A DNA stretch of 64,000 nucleotides from Blastomussa wellsi (taxonomy: Eukaryota > Cnidaria > Anthozoa > Scleractinia > Plerogyridae): NCBI GenBank assembly GCA_947652115.1, contig OX393565.1, forward strand, positions 7,862,933-7,926,932, given 5' to 3'. The notes below the pieces were generated by a model that saw only the letters and a program-made list of their open reading frames with translations, was not told where the DNA came from and made no database searches. Below, one piece after another: positions 1 to 11,326 of this stretch; within the stretch, counting starts at the first letter, position 1, and each line of letters opens with the position of its first letter. The position numbers and the translations under genes were made by a program.

Positions 1-85
1 CAGGGGGGAGGAGTAGAAATACTCTCTGTCAACCGGGATAAGCTCTAGTCTGATGGGCCACTAGGCTCATATGCAGACTTAAGCT
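1..85 (+). repeat. SINE family 1, 3' fragment
   Basis: This matches the tail of the tRNA-derived SINE that is complete at 32475-32773: 'gggagtagaaatactctc', then 'accgggataagctc', then 'gggccactaggct'. The tRNA-like head lies outside the window. Confidence 0.7.
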
Positions 86-105
86 TTTACTGCATTACGA
101 TACAG

Positions 106-1178
106 CAGGGCTCGACTTTAGAAAAAAAACCTTGGGACCAGCTGGCTCCTAAGTTTTAAGATGTGGTCGCCAGCACAAATTTTTGGTCGCCAAAAATTTT
201 TGGACCGAAAAAACTTTTTTCTTGAAGGTTTCCGCAAGTTTCCGTGTTCATTAATGTGTGGCGACTGCACGCGGCAATTCCATGTGCATGTGTGTGAAAC
301 TATAATTTCAATTTGCAACCGGTGGGAATTGGAAGAGTTCAAAACGGCATGCAAGCTTGTATTCAATCGTTTTTGGAACCCTTTAGTGTCTTCCTTGTAT
401 TTTCTGTACAATGAAAGTAGGTCGTAGCGAACATAAAAATAATTTCAACGATCATCTTTCTTTTTTTTTTTTGCCGTTTAAGCAGTTTATTTCTTGATCG
501 TGGGCATCCAAGCTTCAGGAATCTCGATTCCACTATCCCTGTTGATGTTGTTAGGATGAAGTCTTGTGTGAATAGCCTCTTTGACCCTGCGAGTGTACCA
601 ATGTTGATCACGATCAATAAACTTAACCTCGTCCCAAAGTGGGCAGTGTCCAGTGGTGTGGGCATGCTCTGAAATGGCAGAGGTCTGGGTACGGGCGAGC
701 CGGATGTCTCGGTCGTGTTCTTTAATCCTGTCCTGCATGGGTCTCCCCGTCTCGCGGATGTAGACTTTTCCGCATTCGCAGAGAAAGCCACGACAAAATA
801 TACAGTCGCTACATGCATTCAGTTTCTGGTCAATCATAATGCGAGCTGTTGTAAATTAAATTAACTCCCTATTCTTTTCATACAACATACCGCAATGCTT
901 TCAACCAAACATGTAGATAACTGATTTCAAAATAGTAATTATAGTTAAGGCGGTTTAAACGACTTTTTACATGAAAGTGATAAGAAATTACATTCCTCGT
1001 GGTTTACAATTAACATTCACTCATTTCGCCATGGATCTTAGGAAATGAAAAACTAAATAACTAAAATAATATCTTGAAATCGCGGTGGCCACACTGGCGA
1101 CCACACGTGAAAAGTTAGTCGCCAGCGGACCAAATCCAGTCGCATTGGCGACCCCACAGGTCGCAACGTCGAGCTCTG
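106..1178. mobile_element. TIR-bounded DNA element with a PLE fragment inside
   Basis: The ends form short imperfect inverted repeats (CAGGGCTCGAC at the left; GTCGAGCTCTG at the right, 10 of 11 positions). They are flanked by a 5-bp direct repeat, tacag, at 101-105 and 1179-1183. The left part repeats the phrase 'ggtcgcca', and the same phrase returns near the right end ('tcgccagcgg', 'ggcgacc'), so the outer parts are related in inverted orientation. A GIY-YIG fragment lies inside at 487-837. No transposase is visible, so this is non-autonomous. The 355-bp element at 35605-35959 has similar CAGGG termini and also a 5-bp duplication. Confidence 0.55.
487..837 (-). pseudogene. GIY-YIG endonuclease fragment of a Penelope-like element
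   Basis: An open stretch of 116 codons on the minus strand reads as the C-terminal GIY-YIG nuclease of a PLE: a cysteine-rich lead-in (CSDCIFC, then CECG), the core KVYIRETGRPMQDRIKEH, then a conserved tail with HAHTTGHCPLW. The usual Gly of the Y(I/V)GETGR core is Arg here (YIRETGR), and there is no reverse transcriptase upstream, so this is a dead 3' fragment. Family known: PLEs join a reverse transcriptase to a GIY-YIG nuclease. Assignment to PLE rather than another GIY-YIG carrier is inference, helped by complete PLE copies elsewhere in the window. Confidence 0.7.
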
Positions 1179-1275
1179 TACAGTTAAGTGTGTTGTATAA
1201 AAATTTATAGGTTCACATTAAATATGTGATACGAGTATTTGCTAGTTGAAATGCAAAGTTTGCTTTTGTAGCCCA

Positions 1276-2160
1276 TACACCGAATGCAAATATGGCGGAT
1301 CACTCGGTTGTCGCCTGGTACGAGTCACATGAAAACGAGGCTAGTCAGTCTTTGATGCTTTGTTTTTCCCAGAAAGTCTTGCTTCGTTGTCGATTTGGTT
1401 CGTTTTGTTTCGCACTACCTACGCGTTTTTGTGTTTCTGAATGCCTCGAGAAGGGATAGAAATCTTTCACCGTTTACCTCTAAGGTAAACTAGTGGATTA
1501 ATACAATTCGTTGAGCCGAAGAAAAGAAGTCACGATCGCCGCAGGAACTAAAGTTTGTTTGCTACATCATCATTTCAGTACAGGAGATCTTAGAAAAGTC
1601 GGTTAAATGACGAGCTCATGTGGTGCCTGGTGATGTTCCAACACGATTTGCATGGCCAGAACCTTCCCCAAGGTTAAGAAAAGCTCCTCTTAATGTATCA
1701 ATGGAAGAAGTTGTTTACGACCGTGCCCACTCGCACGGAATCGCATGAAACAAATGCTGCGATGTAATAACCAAGCGAATAAACTTTAACTGCCCCGTCA
1801 TTGAAACCATTGAAAGCATTGAGCCAAATGACAACGACTCGGAGATGAATGCGATCTCTTACACATTTTCTAAGATCTTCAAGGCTGAACAGTTCCTTTG
1901 GCGATCTTGAGCTACATTGCACGTGTTTTCTTTGTCTGTTTTCCCCTCAAAGGTGAACGGGGAAACTGAAAAAAAAAACACTTTCTCTGTAATGGAAGAT
2001 TTTACTCCCTTCTGTTGGCATCCAGGAACACAAAAACGCAAAGGGAGTGTGAAACAAAACAAAGCAAGACTTTCTTGTCAAGAAAGACTGACTAGCCTCG
2101 CTTTCAAGCGACTCGTCCCGGGCGACTACTGAGTGCTCCGCCATATTTGCATTCGGTGTA
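1276..2160. mobile_element. Foldback/MITE-like element with about 230-bp inverted arms
   Basis: The left arm starts tacaccgaatgcaaatatgg and the right arm ends with its reverse complement. Further in, the arms stay complementary with divergence: gactagtc/gaggcta, the AAGTCTTGC block, tttcgcac/gtgtgaaac, cgcgtttttgtg/cacaaaaacgc and the ggtaaac/ggtgaac block. No coding potential beyond shadows of the arms. Probably a non-autonomous DNA transposon with long terminal inverted repeats. The superfamily cannot be told from what I see. Confidence 0.7.
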
Positions 2161-2379
2161 CACACATGTACAGCATCTTTCATCCACCCATAACTATTTT
2201 TAGGACACAATGTGTTGGCTGTTTCATAGTGTGAAGGACATACCTAGGTGTCTGTTAATATCCCTGTATAACTGATAAAGAGAAATGGCCACTGGGAGAT
2301 TTCACTGTATTGTTTACAGTAAACGCTATAAATTATGCAGTGTCAAAGCACCAAATATTTCTGTTGATCTAATTTCCAG

Positions 2380-2690
2380 ATCCATATGTTAAGACAGAAC
2401 TATATTCTACGAGCCACCGAGTCGCTAAGAAGAAAACCCGTGTGAAAAAGAAAACAGTCAATCCCAAGTTTGCTCAGACGTTTACATTTGATTTGGGAGG
2501 AAAGCTGGCGCTGGACCACATGACGCTGATGTTTACTGTGCTGGTTCAAGATTCTAGCGGATGCCATGAGCGGATTGGCCAAGTCGTACTGAGCACAGCG
2601 GCAGGTGATGGACCAGAATTTGATCACTGGAGTCAGGTGATATGTAATCCACATTGCCCTATTGATCAGTGGCATATGATCCATGAGTAA
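2380..2690 (+). CDS. Synaptotagmin-like C2B domain, terminal exon (partial gene)
   Basis: The exon opens after a polypyrimidine tract and AG at 2378-2379. The first codon is split (a G from the previous exon would give Asp), and it reads to TAA at 2688-2690, about 103 residues. The product starts DPYVKTELYS and continues with a Lys-rich stretch (KKKTRVKKKTVNPKF), the FTFDL strand, and the synaptotagmin C2B tail HWSQVICNPHCPIDQWH. The NP..PI.QWH ending is typical of C2B C-termini. Family role: phospholipid- or effector-binding in membrane traffic. The second conserved Ca-binding Asp cluster (DxD) appears as VQDSSG, so calcium binding may be weakened. Upstream exons, including C2A and any membrane segment, are not in the window. 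Which synaptotagmin paralogue this is cannot be decided from one exon. Confidence 0.85.
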
Positions 2691-2867
2691 TTAGATGTAG
2701 GCATTACGTTTTACAACCAGCTCCAGGTTTGGTTTTTGCTGGTGAGTTATTAGTAAGGGTAAAATGAAGGACTGTTAAAACTTTTTTTCAAGGCGTAAAC
2801 CAGTGGCTTACTACCTCATTCTCACAAGTCTGACAGTGTTGTTCCATTATCCATACCTCCCCCTCAA

Positions 2868-3025
2868 AGGGATTTTTCCTAAGACCCTCCCACCCCTCTG
2901 GAAATTCCAATTAAGCTTTGTACATTTCTCTAAATATTTTGGTCTTTGAGACCCCCCTTCTCCCAGGAATTTCCAATTCCTTTTGCGGGTGGGGGGGGGG
3001 GGGAATGGACATTCTCTGAAACTAC
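2868..3025. repeat. MITE-like element, G/C-homopolymer family, copy 1
   Basis: About 160 bp that recurs at 58298-58470. Shared landmarks are 'ccatacctcccc', 'agggattttt', 'cacccctctggaaattcca', 'ttttggtctttgaga', 'ccaggaattt' and a terminal poly-G run. The start (atccatacctcccc...) and end (gggg..atgga.atttt) are inverted, as in a small TIR element. A third, decayed copy lies at about 3960-4070. Confidence 0.65.
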
Positions 3026-3204
3026 ACATTGGCTTAACAGGCACTTACTATTGATCAGTAGTAAAAATCTACTAGTATACTTATGCAAATGCCAAAATCT
3101 GATTGGCTGAGCTACTGCACACTATCAGCTATTAGAGTGCAGTGGCTGAAGGTCGTCTTCAAAATGGTGGCGTCTTCACGCTTTAGCAACGTTTCGCAGA
3201 ACTC

Positions 3205-3275
3205 GCAATTTCTATGAGGTGATAGTTGATTCAGCCTTCGGCCTCATCAACTATCACCCCATAGAAATCTCGAGC
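3205..3275. repeat. Short perfect-looking hairpin
   Basis: 'atttctatgaggtgatagttgat' and 'atcaactatcaccccatagaaat' are inverted around the 13-nt centre 'tcagccttcggcc'. It could be the core of a small foldback element; no protein-coding role is seen. Confidence 0.6.
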
Positions 3276-4197
3276 TCATAATCTAATAGGCCATTCCGAA
3301 ATTGTGCAGGGAACTGGGGCGAGTTTCAACATTTAACCAATCAATAATTTGACACCACCACACAAAAGATCACGTTGAAATTGGTCATCTGACCAAGTTT
3401 GAAGTTTTTAGGTTGAAAAGAGACCAAGTTATGGACTGTGAAACATGGTTCAAAATCCATACAAATGTCTAGAATTTTGACACAGCGCCCCCCAAAACCA
3501 TATAACCTCTTAAATTTTTTTATGATTTCTGCGATACTCTTAAATATGAGCAATCATAGTGATTTTCTTCTCAGCTTCTTTCAAATAGTAGTTTCATGAT
3601 GGCATTTTACAGTTGACCGGCTATTTATTTTGGTAGACTCGCAATGTGATTGGCTACATTGGCATCTCATATTGTGGTCAGCGCTGATGTCAAAACTGAC
3701 TAAATGAAATGGTCAATTAATTAGTTTTATTGATGATGCTCTTTGTTTAATTGAGCAAAGTGGCCACTGGCTTACGCTAAAACAATTTGACGGCTTGCTC
3801 TTGGTATCTACTTTGATAGTTGTCCTTTAGCAATTGTCAGCCAACAGAACCCTTGAGATCACCGAGTACCGGTAATTGTTAATAGAAACCTCAAGCTCAC
3901 AGAGTTATTGTGTTCTGCCAGAAATTATCCATTCTGTTCCTACAGAGAGTGTCCTGAAACCCATCCCCTTTAGCCTTATGTTTTTGCTATTTAAACGTTT
4001 TTGGCCTTGGAGACCCCTCTCCCAATTTCCAGGGACCTTCATTGAGGTGGGTGTGGATATTTTTTTGAACTACGGTTTCTAAACATTGCTAATCTCTCAA
4101 ATACTGGAGAAACAAAGAAACTTTTTGTGCAAACATAGTTGTTAGTTAAGGTGGCTTATAATGGCTTACACATTCCTGTCCTGTTTTACGAATTCGC

Positions 4198-4312
4198 TTC
4201 GACAAAGGGCTAACGCTCGAAACGTCAGCTCTCGAATCTCTTTACGGTGGCCAATTCACATTATCAACCTAGTTGATATAACCAAATAATCTTGTTATTC
4301 TCCCCACCGACA

Positions 4313-4345
<33 letters not shown>

Positions 4346-4360
4346 CTAAACATCAAAAGA
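4198..4360 (+). mobile_element. Solo half of the PLE-derived hairpin element
   Basis: One arm only: 'aaagggctaacgctcgaaac', 'gtcagctctcgaatctcttt', 'acggtggccaattcacatta', then the 3' end 'cagcaccacagtttctttag' ending 'aaacttaccccct'. The same block forms the right half of the elements at 34927-35159, 38853-39105 and 40922-41968. The hammerhead-like core here is decayed (tcgacaa instead of ccgacga). Confidence 0.65.
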
Positions 4361-4760
4361 GGTCAAAGATGCCCTATATTTGACCTTTTCAGGCTAATAA
4401 CTTTAAAATTACTTGGTGAAAGTTTTTGCATATTTTTGTTGGGTTGACGAAAGAAACATTTCTGCACTTTTCAAAATTCTGTCAATAGGCTTCAGAGGTA
4501 CATTATTTTTCACAACTTTAGGGTAGATCTGTAACCTATTGACATAAGACAAGTTATTAGCCTAAAAATGTTAAATATGGGTTGTCTTTGACCTCTTGTG
4601 GTGTTGCCATGGCAACAGATTTTGTCTCCATATTGATCTGACTCTGTCCCCTGATAAATACTCTACAAGATTATCCTTAATGTTTTTCATCCGCATCATC
4701 AGCCTAGCTAAAGATGGGACACTTTAAACTATTGTAAGCCACCTGAAACAAAATTTGCAA

Positions 4761-5057
4761 AGAATATCGCCTGATACTTAGCCTATAAGGCCATAGGCCA
4801 AATTGGCTAATATCAGACAATATTCTGCAAGAATATTATGCAAAATTGAGCAGGATAATTGTTTTATTATTCAACAAATTGTCATTGACGTATATTTTAC
4901 ATCTAGAAAAGCTGTGGCTATGCAATGCCTTGTAACACTTCGGACAAATCATTGTTACTTACGTATATCGCCGGATATCTGTCATGTGTAGATGATGTAT
5001 AACATTTTGCTTCATGACCGTATATGGGCAATGGAACAATTTGTTGAATAATAACTA
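4761..5057 (+). repeat. Dispersed repeat, about 290 bp, copy 1
   Basis: Homologous to 7432-7700. Both run from 'tcgcctgatactt' through 'aggccatagg', 'atcagacaata', 'gttttattattc', 'tatatcgc.ggatatctgtc' and 'cttcatgacc.tatat' to 'acaatttgttga.caataa'. The copies are clearly diverged (substitutions and small indels). No open frame is shared by both, so I read it as a non-coding transposable element remnant. Confidence 0.65.
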
Positions 5058-5645
5058 ATAAAAGTTAAATAACTGTTAGATTGCCAGTTGCCTGCTAATT
5101 AAGGCATGGCAGTATTTTTCTCTGTACCTTCTAGTGGTGTTTGGGTCAAAGAGGGGCAGATTCATTATGCCTGATTCCTTCAAGTGATAGTTATGTTAAA
5201 GATCAAACTTTGACTTCTAAAACTCCAGATGTTTTGTTTCCTTTTTGATTGTTGAACTTGAAGGAATCAAAAATTAATATTTGGGTCACCTGGTGATGAC
5301 ATTCATCATTGGAAATGTAGCAATTAAGCATGCAGATTTGTACTGTAGATTGAGTCAAATACTCTCGATGGTGACAATTGTTAAAGTATGTGGTTGAATC
5401 AGTCTGAACCATATCCATGCTTTAATTACATGTATATTTTTAAATCGTGTACTGTTCCTTGAGGTGTGACTGCAGCCCTGCTAGGAAAATTGTGAACACT
5501 TGAAATATGTTAGGAATGTTAATTGTGTAGTGACCAATTACAACAAAGTTCAGGACCCGCGAACAAACCTCAAAACCACAAAATAATTGCTGTTATTGTT
5601 TGTGGATTAGAATTCTCACGCTGTGTTAGCTTTTTCATTGTAACA

Positions 5646-6012
5646 CAATAATAATAATAATAATACTTTATTGCCATCACCTTGTGAATACAAACATTTT
5701 ACATAGTATTTTTAAAAAAATAAAAAAAAACATCAATATCATCAATTCATCAGCCTATTAAAATACACATCATATATACTAAAAATATTTAAAATTGAAA
5801 CTAGATCGTATTTAACACTAGAAGCTGTTTTCCGTGAATGCCGTGCATTAGACTTAAAGAATGTTGTTGATCTTGCGTTTAAATACCCCCAGAGACTACA
5901 GAACTTATAAAAATACAAAGCGATATTCTTCTCTCCTCTTCTGCTCTATTTAAAAACTTCATTTCTCACTTACAATAGTTTAAAAAGTAATAATAATAAT
6001 AATAATAATAAA
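5646..6012. repeat. AT-rich repeat region with two (AAT)n tracts
   Basis: Two (AAT/ATA)n microsatellites, at 5648-5665 and 5989-6011, are each followed by an 'actttatt' block ('actttattgcc', 'actttatttgag'). This is the pattern of SINE or LINE 3' tails in minus orientation. No coding sequence is seen. Confidence 0.4.
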
Positions 6013-7431
6013 CTTTATTTGAGTGTCAACATTCCATAAACATTTCTGGTGTTCACGGTTTTCTTAGCTTGGCTGTAACTAAAATGTATTTTCAAAACAC
6101 TAATTAATTTTAAACATGTAGACTTATTTAAACCCAGTTTGACTACAGTATCTTCAACTTTTGCAAGAGTGCATTCTGTGCTGATTTTGAAAAATATCTG
6201 TCACAATAAATAGTCCAGTGATAGATTGCTAGTAAGAGTTCCTTAAATCTTACATTAAGTAATGATCCATGTAAGAAGTGTGCAAACGCATGGAATAATG
6301 AACTGAATTAAAGTGGCCGTCACTGATTGGTTGAATATGCGAAAAAATGTAAACAAAGTGGTGAAGAAATAATTTTTTTTTTACTATTTTGGATTCCAAG
6401 AACCCTCTTTTCTCCATGACGACTTTCATTATCATGGCATATGGGGAACTGGAAAAATGCCTCCCCATAGACCAGGCTCCTGAAACAGTTTTTATGGGTT
6501 GTTTTTCTCAATACAGTAAAGCAAACCTTGTTACAAATTTGACTAAAACGCTTGTTCATCATGACAGTGATACAAATAAATTCAAATTTTGTGCCGTTAC
6601 ATACAACAGCCAATGAAAAGGTGGAATTTTATTCAGTTAACAACGGAAGATTTTGCATCCGCTTGGTGATTTCTGCCTACTTCTTACGGGGAACATTACT
6701 TAATTCTTTTCCTTGTTTGCATAGTTTTAGTTCACAACATAAATTACAATATATAAACTACAAAGTATCTTATTACAAATCCAAATAGTGACAGTTTTTC
6801 ATGTATGGGGGCCTCAAATTCCAAGGCAACTGTCAAATGTGAATTAAAAATTAACTCGCCCTGCTTTTGAGATTTCTGAAAATCACAAACCCATTTGTTT
6901 TATTATCGACACTTTTATTCTTCACAAAATTGAACTATTTATTGTATGTTGAGCTTTATTGGAAGCAAACAAACTAATTTTTCCCTTGTTGCATTTTCTG
7001 TTGTTCACCTCCTTTAGATTGAATCTTCACATTACAGAGAAAAATATCATATTTCAGGAGATATATGTCCTTGTTAAATGCACCACCAGTGTTTTCCTTA
7101 AAAAATTTAAGTCAGATGCTTCACTGTTTTCTTGAAATTTTGATTTCATTTTGCATAAACAACAATCACACTTGCATTTGAAGTAGGTTTAGAAAGGAAA
7201 TATATGTTGAAACTGAATTTCAAGCCAAAATGATTTTAAGATGTAATAAATCCAGAAAAATACATATCAGACTAGTTGAAAATCATTTTGACCTGAAATC
7301 CATTGTAAACTACTACACATATGTATATTAATGTATTAGAGTATTAGAGTCAACATGCTTGAAAAGAAAAAATACAATCAAACACAGTCAAATAATTAAT
7401 AATTATCCTGCAAAATTGTGCAGAATCTCGC

Positions 7432-7700
7432 CTGATACTTGGCCGATGAGGCCATAGGCTGAGATGCCTAAAATCAGACAATATTTTGCAGGATAATGAT
7501 TGTTTTATTATTCTGCAAATTGCCAATGAAGAGCATTTTACAGTTAGAAAAGTTTCCATTATGTGGCGCTTTGCGAGACTTCCGCCTAATTATCGTCACT
7601 TAAGGTATATCGCGGGATATCTGTCCAGTACCGATGATGGATAACAATCGCTTCATGACCATATATAGGCAGCATGACAATTTGTTGAGCAATAATGCTT
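7432..7700 (+). repeat. Dispersed repeat, about 290 bp, copy 2
   Basis: Second diverged copy of the element at 4761-5057, in the same orientation. Parts near the start (ggccgatgaggccataggc) are locally palindromic. Confidence 0.65.
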
Positions 7701-8397
7701 GTTAGCCCTTTGGGTTTATGTGACTTTTATTGTTATCTGCAACAATTTGCAGAAAGTGTGCTGTGTGGAACCATTTACTACAACATTTTGCTGGTTTCTT
7801 CCAGATCAGTGATTTCCTATGCAGTAACGTGTGTTTTTTGTGCAGTTATCTGGAAAACTCTATCATTTCTTTGATTTCCAAGACTTTATTGTAGGACATT
7901 ATAGATGGGGGGGGGGGGTGGTGATGGAAACTAGTGAGAGAGAACCACGAGTGTACAGCACTCAAGAGGAAAATAGAAATTTTGCAACAAACTAGTCAAT
8001 GATATACGTGTAAATCGGTTGCAAAATAATGTCATGGGATGTTCTCACTTGACTTTTTAAACCTACTTAGAAAAAAAACACTTGATGATCAGAAGTTTTC
8101 ATCGTTGGGCTTCAAGCTGTTATCATGGTGATTAAGCCTCTTTAGCAGGCAGGTTGAAAAAGTCAGTTAAGAACAGGCCTAGAGTGTAAGAAAATTATCA
8201 AACAAATTATTTATTTTGAAAATAAATTTAAGAGCCATCCTTGTTATGAAAGAAAGATGTATTAACTATTTATTACTATGACACTATTTAATATCTTATT
8301 TAGTTATTAAATCTGATGGAATGAAGTTATATTGTGGATCGAATAAATTTATTTGGAAATATATGAACTGTTGTTTTAGCAATTATTGTTAATAACC

Positions 8398-8537
8398 CAT
8401 TTCCGAGTTCCCTTTTCCCTCTGTTTCAAAACGAGTCTAAGTGTGAAACTATTCATATGGAAATGACTTTGTTTTGCATGAGAATGAAGATACAGGTAAA
8501 ACATATTTTCATTTGAATGGTTTCGCACTTAGACGTT
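8398..8537. repeat. MITE family 'catttccgag', copy 1 (incomplete)
   Basis: Starts 'catttccgagttcccttttc', then 'caaaacgagtctaagtg', with an inner inverted match 'cgcacttagac'. Related copies lie at 39548-39700 and 46775-46906, where the closing 'ggcaactcggaaatg' end is also present. Confidence 0.55.
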
Positions 8538-9130
8538 CTTCGCACGCTATGCGCACCTATCTGTCGAGAGAGCTTCATCCAATGCGAGTAAAAAGCCTTC
8601 CCCTAGGACTTCGCTGCGCCAGCAACGAGATTAAGGTCGCTGGCGTCGCAGTTGAGGTAAGAGTTTGATTGATTTTTAGAGGACAAGTTTTAATAAGCCT
8701 CGGATGATATAAAACAACAATTTTCAGTATAGCTATGAAATTTATTCAAATTCCATTTCCCTACGATGTTTTAGCGTGTCATATGAGGCTATTTTTACTC
8801 GGGACTGGACCAAGCCTGCTCGCTTCCGACCGGTTTAGCGTTTCGCGTGAAAGATGGCTGTAATGTGGATCGGCTTCTGTGTACAAGTACCCGTTTGGAA
8901 CTGATCATGGTTTTGGATCAAAACTGGACCTAGTCGCGTTTTGGATCCGTTCCAGAACGGTCACGTGTAAACCAAGGAGGCCAATCCAGTCCGATTTTCG
9001 GGCCGGGGCCATTTGGAATCGGTCACGTGTAAACATACCCAGACTAGTTTCACATCATGGCGACCTACCAAGTCCTTAGTAGCGCTTAATTGCAGGAATG
9101 GCTCCGGGCTCGGAATGCCCTGGGAACGAG

Positions 9131-9352
9131 TTTGGTTAGCTAAATTAGACTACAAAATCACCCTGGTTAGCCTATTATAACATTGCGGTTAGCCTACTAA
9201 GCAATCCGGTTAGCCTACTGAGCACTGCGGTTAGCCTATTAAGCAATCCGGTTAGCCTACTATAGCACTCCGGTTAGCCTACTGAGCACTGCGGTTTAGC
9301 CTATTAAGCAGTCCGGTTAGCCTACTAAGCACTGCGGTTATGCGGTTAGCTC
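9131..9352 (+). repeat. 21-bp minisatellite
   Basis: About ten head-to-tail units of 'ggttagcctactaagcaatcc'. The units alternate between a '...actgagcactgc' type and a '...attaagcaatcc' type, so the visible higher-order period is about 42 bp. The last units are shortened (ggttatgc, then ggttagctctc). Unit edges drift by 1-2 bp (ctatagcactcc, ggtttagcc). Confidence 0.9.
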
Positions 9353-9411
9353 TCAAGAATGGTAAGGGTAACACAATAAAATGTTAAAATTTTCGGTGTT
9401 CGGCAGCCGGG

Positions 9412-9486
9412 CCTCGGTAGTGTAGTGGTTAGTAGGAATAGCTCGTGTTCTGGGTGACCCGGGATCGATTCCACCCCTGTGCTTTT
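9412..9486 (+). pseudogene. tRNA-like sequence (pseudo-tRNA or SINE head)
   Basis: It has an A-box-like segment (ggtagtgtagtggttagta) and a B-box-like segment (gggatcgattccacc) at tRNA spacing, followed by a T-run at 9483-9486. The layout resembles tRNA-Asp/Glu/Gly. The presumed acceptor arms (gggcctc and ctgtgc) do not pair, so a working tRNA is unlikely. Confidence 0.4.
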
Positions 9487-10652
9487 ATAATTGACTTTGT
9501 TTTTTCTCTTTATTAGACGAAAAAATCAAAGTCTAAAAAAATCTAAGTGTCCCGGAGCCATTCCTGCATTTAACGCCATGTAAGTCCTTTGACAATGTTA
9601 ATTGGACACGGTAAAAAAATATTTTGCCTCACCCACCAGAATGCTGCAGTTTTGAGGGAGCTACGTCACAATAAGTGCGCTTTTAAAATTTAGCCTACTT
9701 TTTTTCAATCTATTCCATGCTAAGCCACCCTTGTTCATTTTTGGTTCAGTATCACTCCTGTGTTTTTTTTTTTCGTCTTTAACAAACTATTATTTTTAGG
9801 TTTCCTACACTTTGAAGGTAATTTGGGTTGTCAAAGAAATGACTCAAAATATCGTGACGAAGCTGCTTTAAGTACAAGTCGTCAGCCAAGAAAAGACAAA
9901 TTCAATAACCCCTCCCCCCAACTAGTCTTGGTAAATAAATCCTCCCTCCCTCCCATGGAAAATAAACTCATCTGTATTACATAACCCAACTGAAAAAATA
10001 AATTACGATTTCTCATTCGGTTTATAGTGAAACTATATCCAGATACTTCTAAGCTGGCCCCTCCAAAACCCTGATATAAAAATAGAAAAAAGGAATGGGA
10101 CTTCACTAAATTCGCCTGTGAGAAACATTAATTTTACAGTTCCTTTAGTGTAGTACCTTGACTTAATTTTTATTCCCTCACACGCGTGACGATAGCGAAT
10201 ATTGACCCGTATTTCTTAAATGCACCGCCTTGCAGGTGCCTTTCATTGCTCTTGGCCGATTTAATTTTCTTCGAGAGACGATTGTTAATCGGTGGTTTTG
10301 TTAATTTGTATTTCCAAAAATAGTGCGTAATTCAGTTTCCAGTGGAGATAGTTTTGGCCTCTGTGGTGTTATAAAATTAAATACGCTCATTATTTTGTTT
10401 TTCTACTTTTCTTCATTGCCATGCAAGTAACAATTTTTTTTTTCTTTTTAATTTGCTGTGAGCAGCTCTTCAAAGCCTTTGGCAACGCGTGAATAATATA
10501 AGAAGAAATGTCATCCATACCAAAAATATTTTTTACTAAAGTTATATTAATGGTTGAGCTTTCATTTCTACTCCTGGGCTCCAGTTTTTTTTTAATTTCC
10601 TTACGAACAATTCTATAGTGTCATGCCCGTAGATCTGTTTTCATTACCGTCA

Positions 10653-11326
10653 TTATCTATTCCAATTATCTTGGTTTGATATTCTTTCATAAGTGTTCCT
10701 GGGAGGTCTGTCATTTTCCTGCGTGGATGACGCGCTGCTTCCCCGACTCGACACGGAGTATCGCGCGCGTAGTTTAGTGTCTGGTGACGAAACCTCTGAC
10801 TCATCCTCCCTGAGGAATGGCTTATGACACGAGAACAGCATGCCGGGATGGTCATCCGGGACTTTCGCGCAAAGCTCAAGAATCAGAAGCAAGAACGTAA
10901 GCCCAGTGATGAAGAAAAACACACAGCATACTTTGTATAGTGAGCGATATTCACTTCTTCGCCACTTGGGATCTTCGCCGGGCACGAAATCACCAAGTCC
11001 TATGGTTGTTAGCGAAATAAAACAGAAGTACAGCGCTTCAAAATAGTTCCAGTCTTCTAACATCATGAAAAATATGGCGGGTGTTACTATCACAAGAATG
11101 ATAACACCGCACATGATAAGCGAGAGGTGAAGACAGCGCAAGTAAGCTGGAGGAATCCCGCGCACAGTACATGTACTACACAGAAACTTCTCAAGGAAAT
11201 CTGTCAACTGGAGTAATCGTTCCACAATGGCCGTTAACATGATGGCTGTCATGGGGATACCAAACACTGCAAACACCATGCAAAACACTTTTCCACCATC
11301 AGAAAGCGGAGCGATATTTCCGTAAC
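10653..11326 (-). CDS. K2P channel exon 2 (pore 1 to C-terminus)
   Basis: 674 bp starting with the GT that completes Gly104 of GYGN, then M2, the M2-M3 loop, M3, pore 2, M4 and an approximately 70-residue tail. The tail contains RYSVSSRGSSASS, a basophilic phosphorylation-like Ser/Arg stretch. The exon closes at TAG on the minus strand at 10653-10655. Confidence 0.92.

Larger units (their letters stand above)
2691..10652. other. Intergenic region between the synaptotagmin 3' end and the K2P 3' end
   Basis: No exon with recognisable protein similarity. It contains the separately listed repeats (2868, 3205, 4198, 4761, 5646, 7432, 8398, 9131, 9412), poly-G at 7908-7917 and AT-rich unique-looking DNA. 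Roughly 6020-7330 and 9760-10600 hold nothing I can name. Confidence 0.5.

Noticed and set aside
363..818. 151-codon minus-strand frame overlapping the GIY-YIG fragment
   Set aside because: Different frame from the recognisable nuclease and no motifs; a shadow.
9131..9352. Interstitial telomere repeat or CRISPR-like array
   Set aside because: Units are contiguous 21-mers without spacers, and only six bases recall a telomere repeat.
9412..9486. Functional tRNA gene
   Set aside because: A and B boxes are tRNA-like, but the acceptor ends do not pair and no clean anticodon stem is seen.
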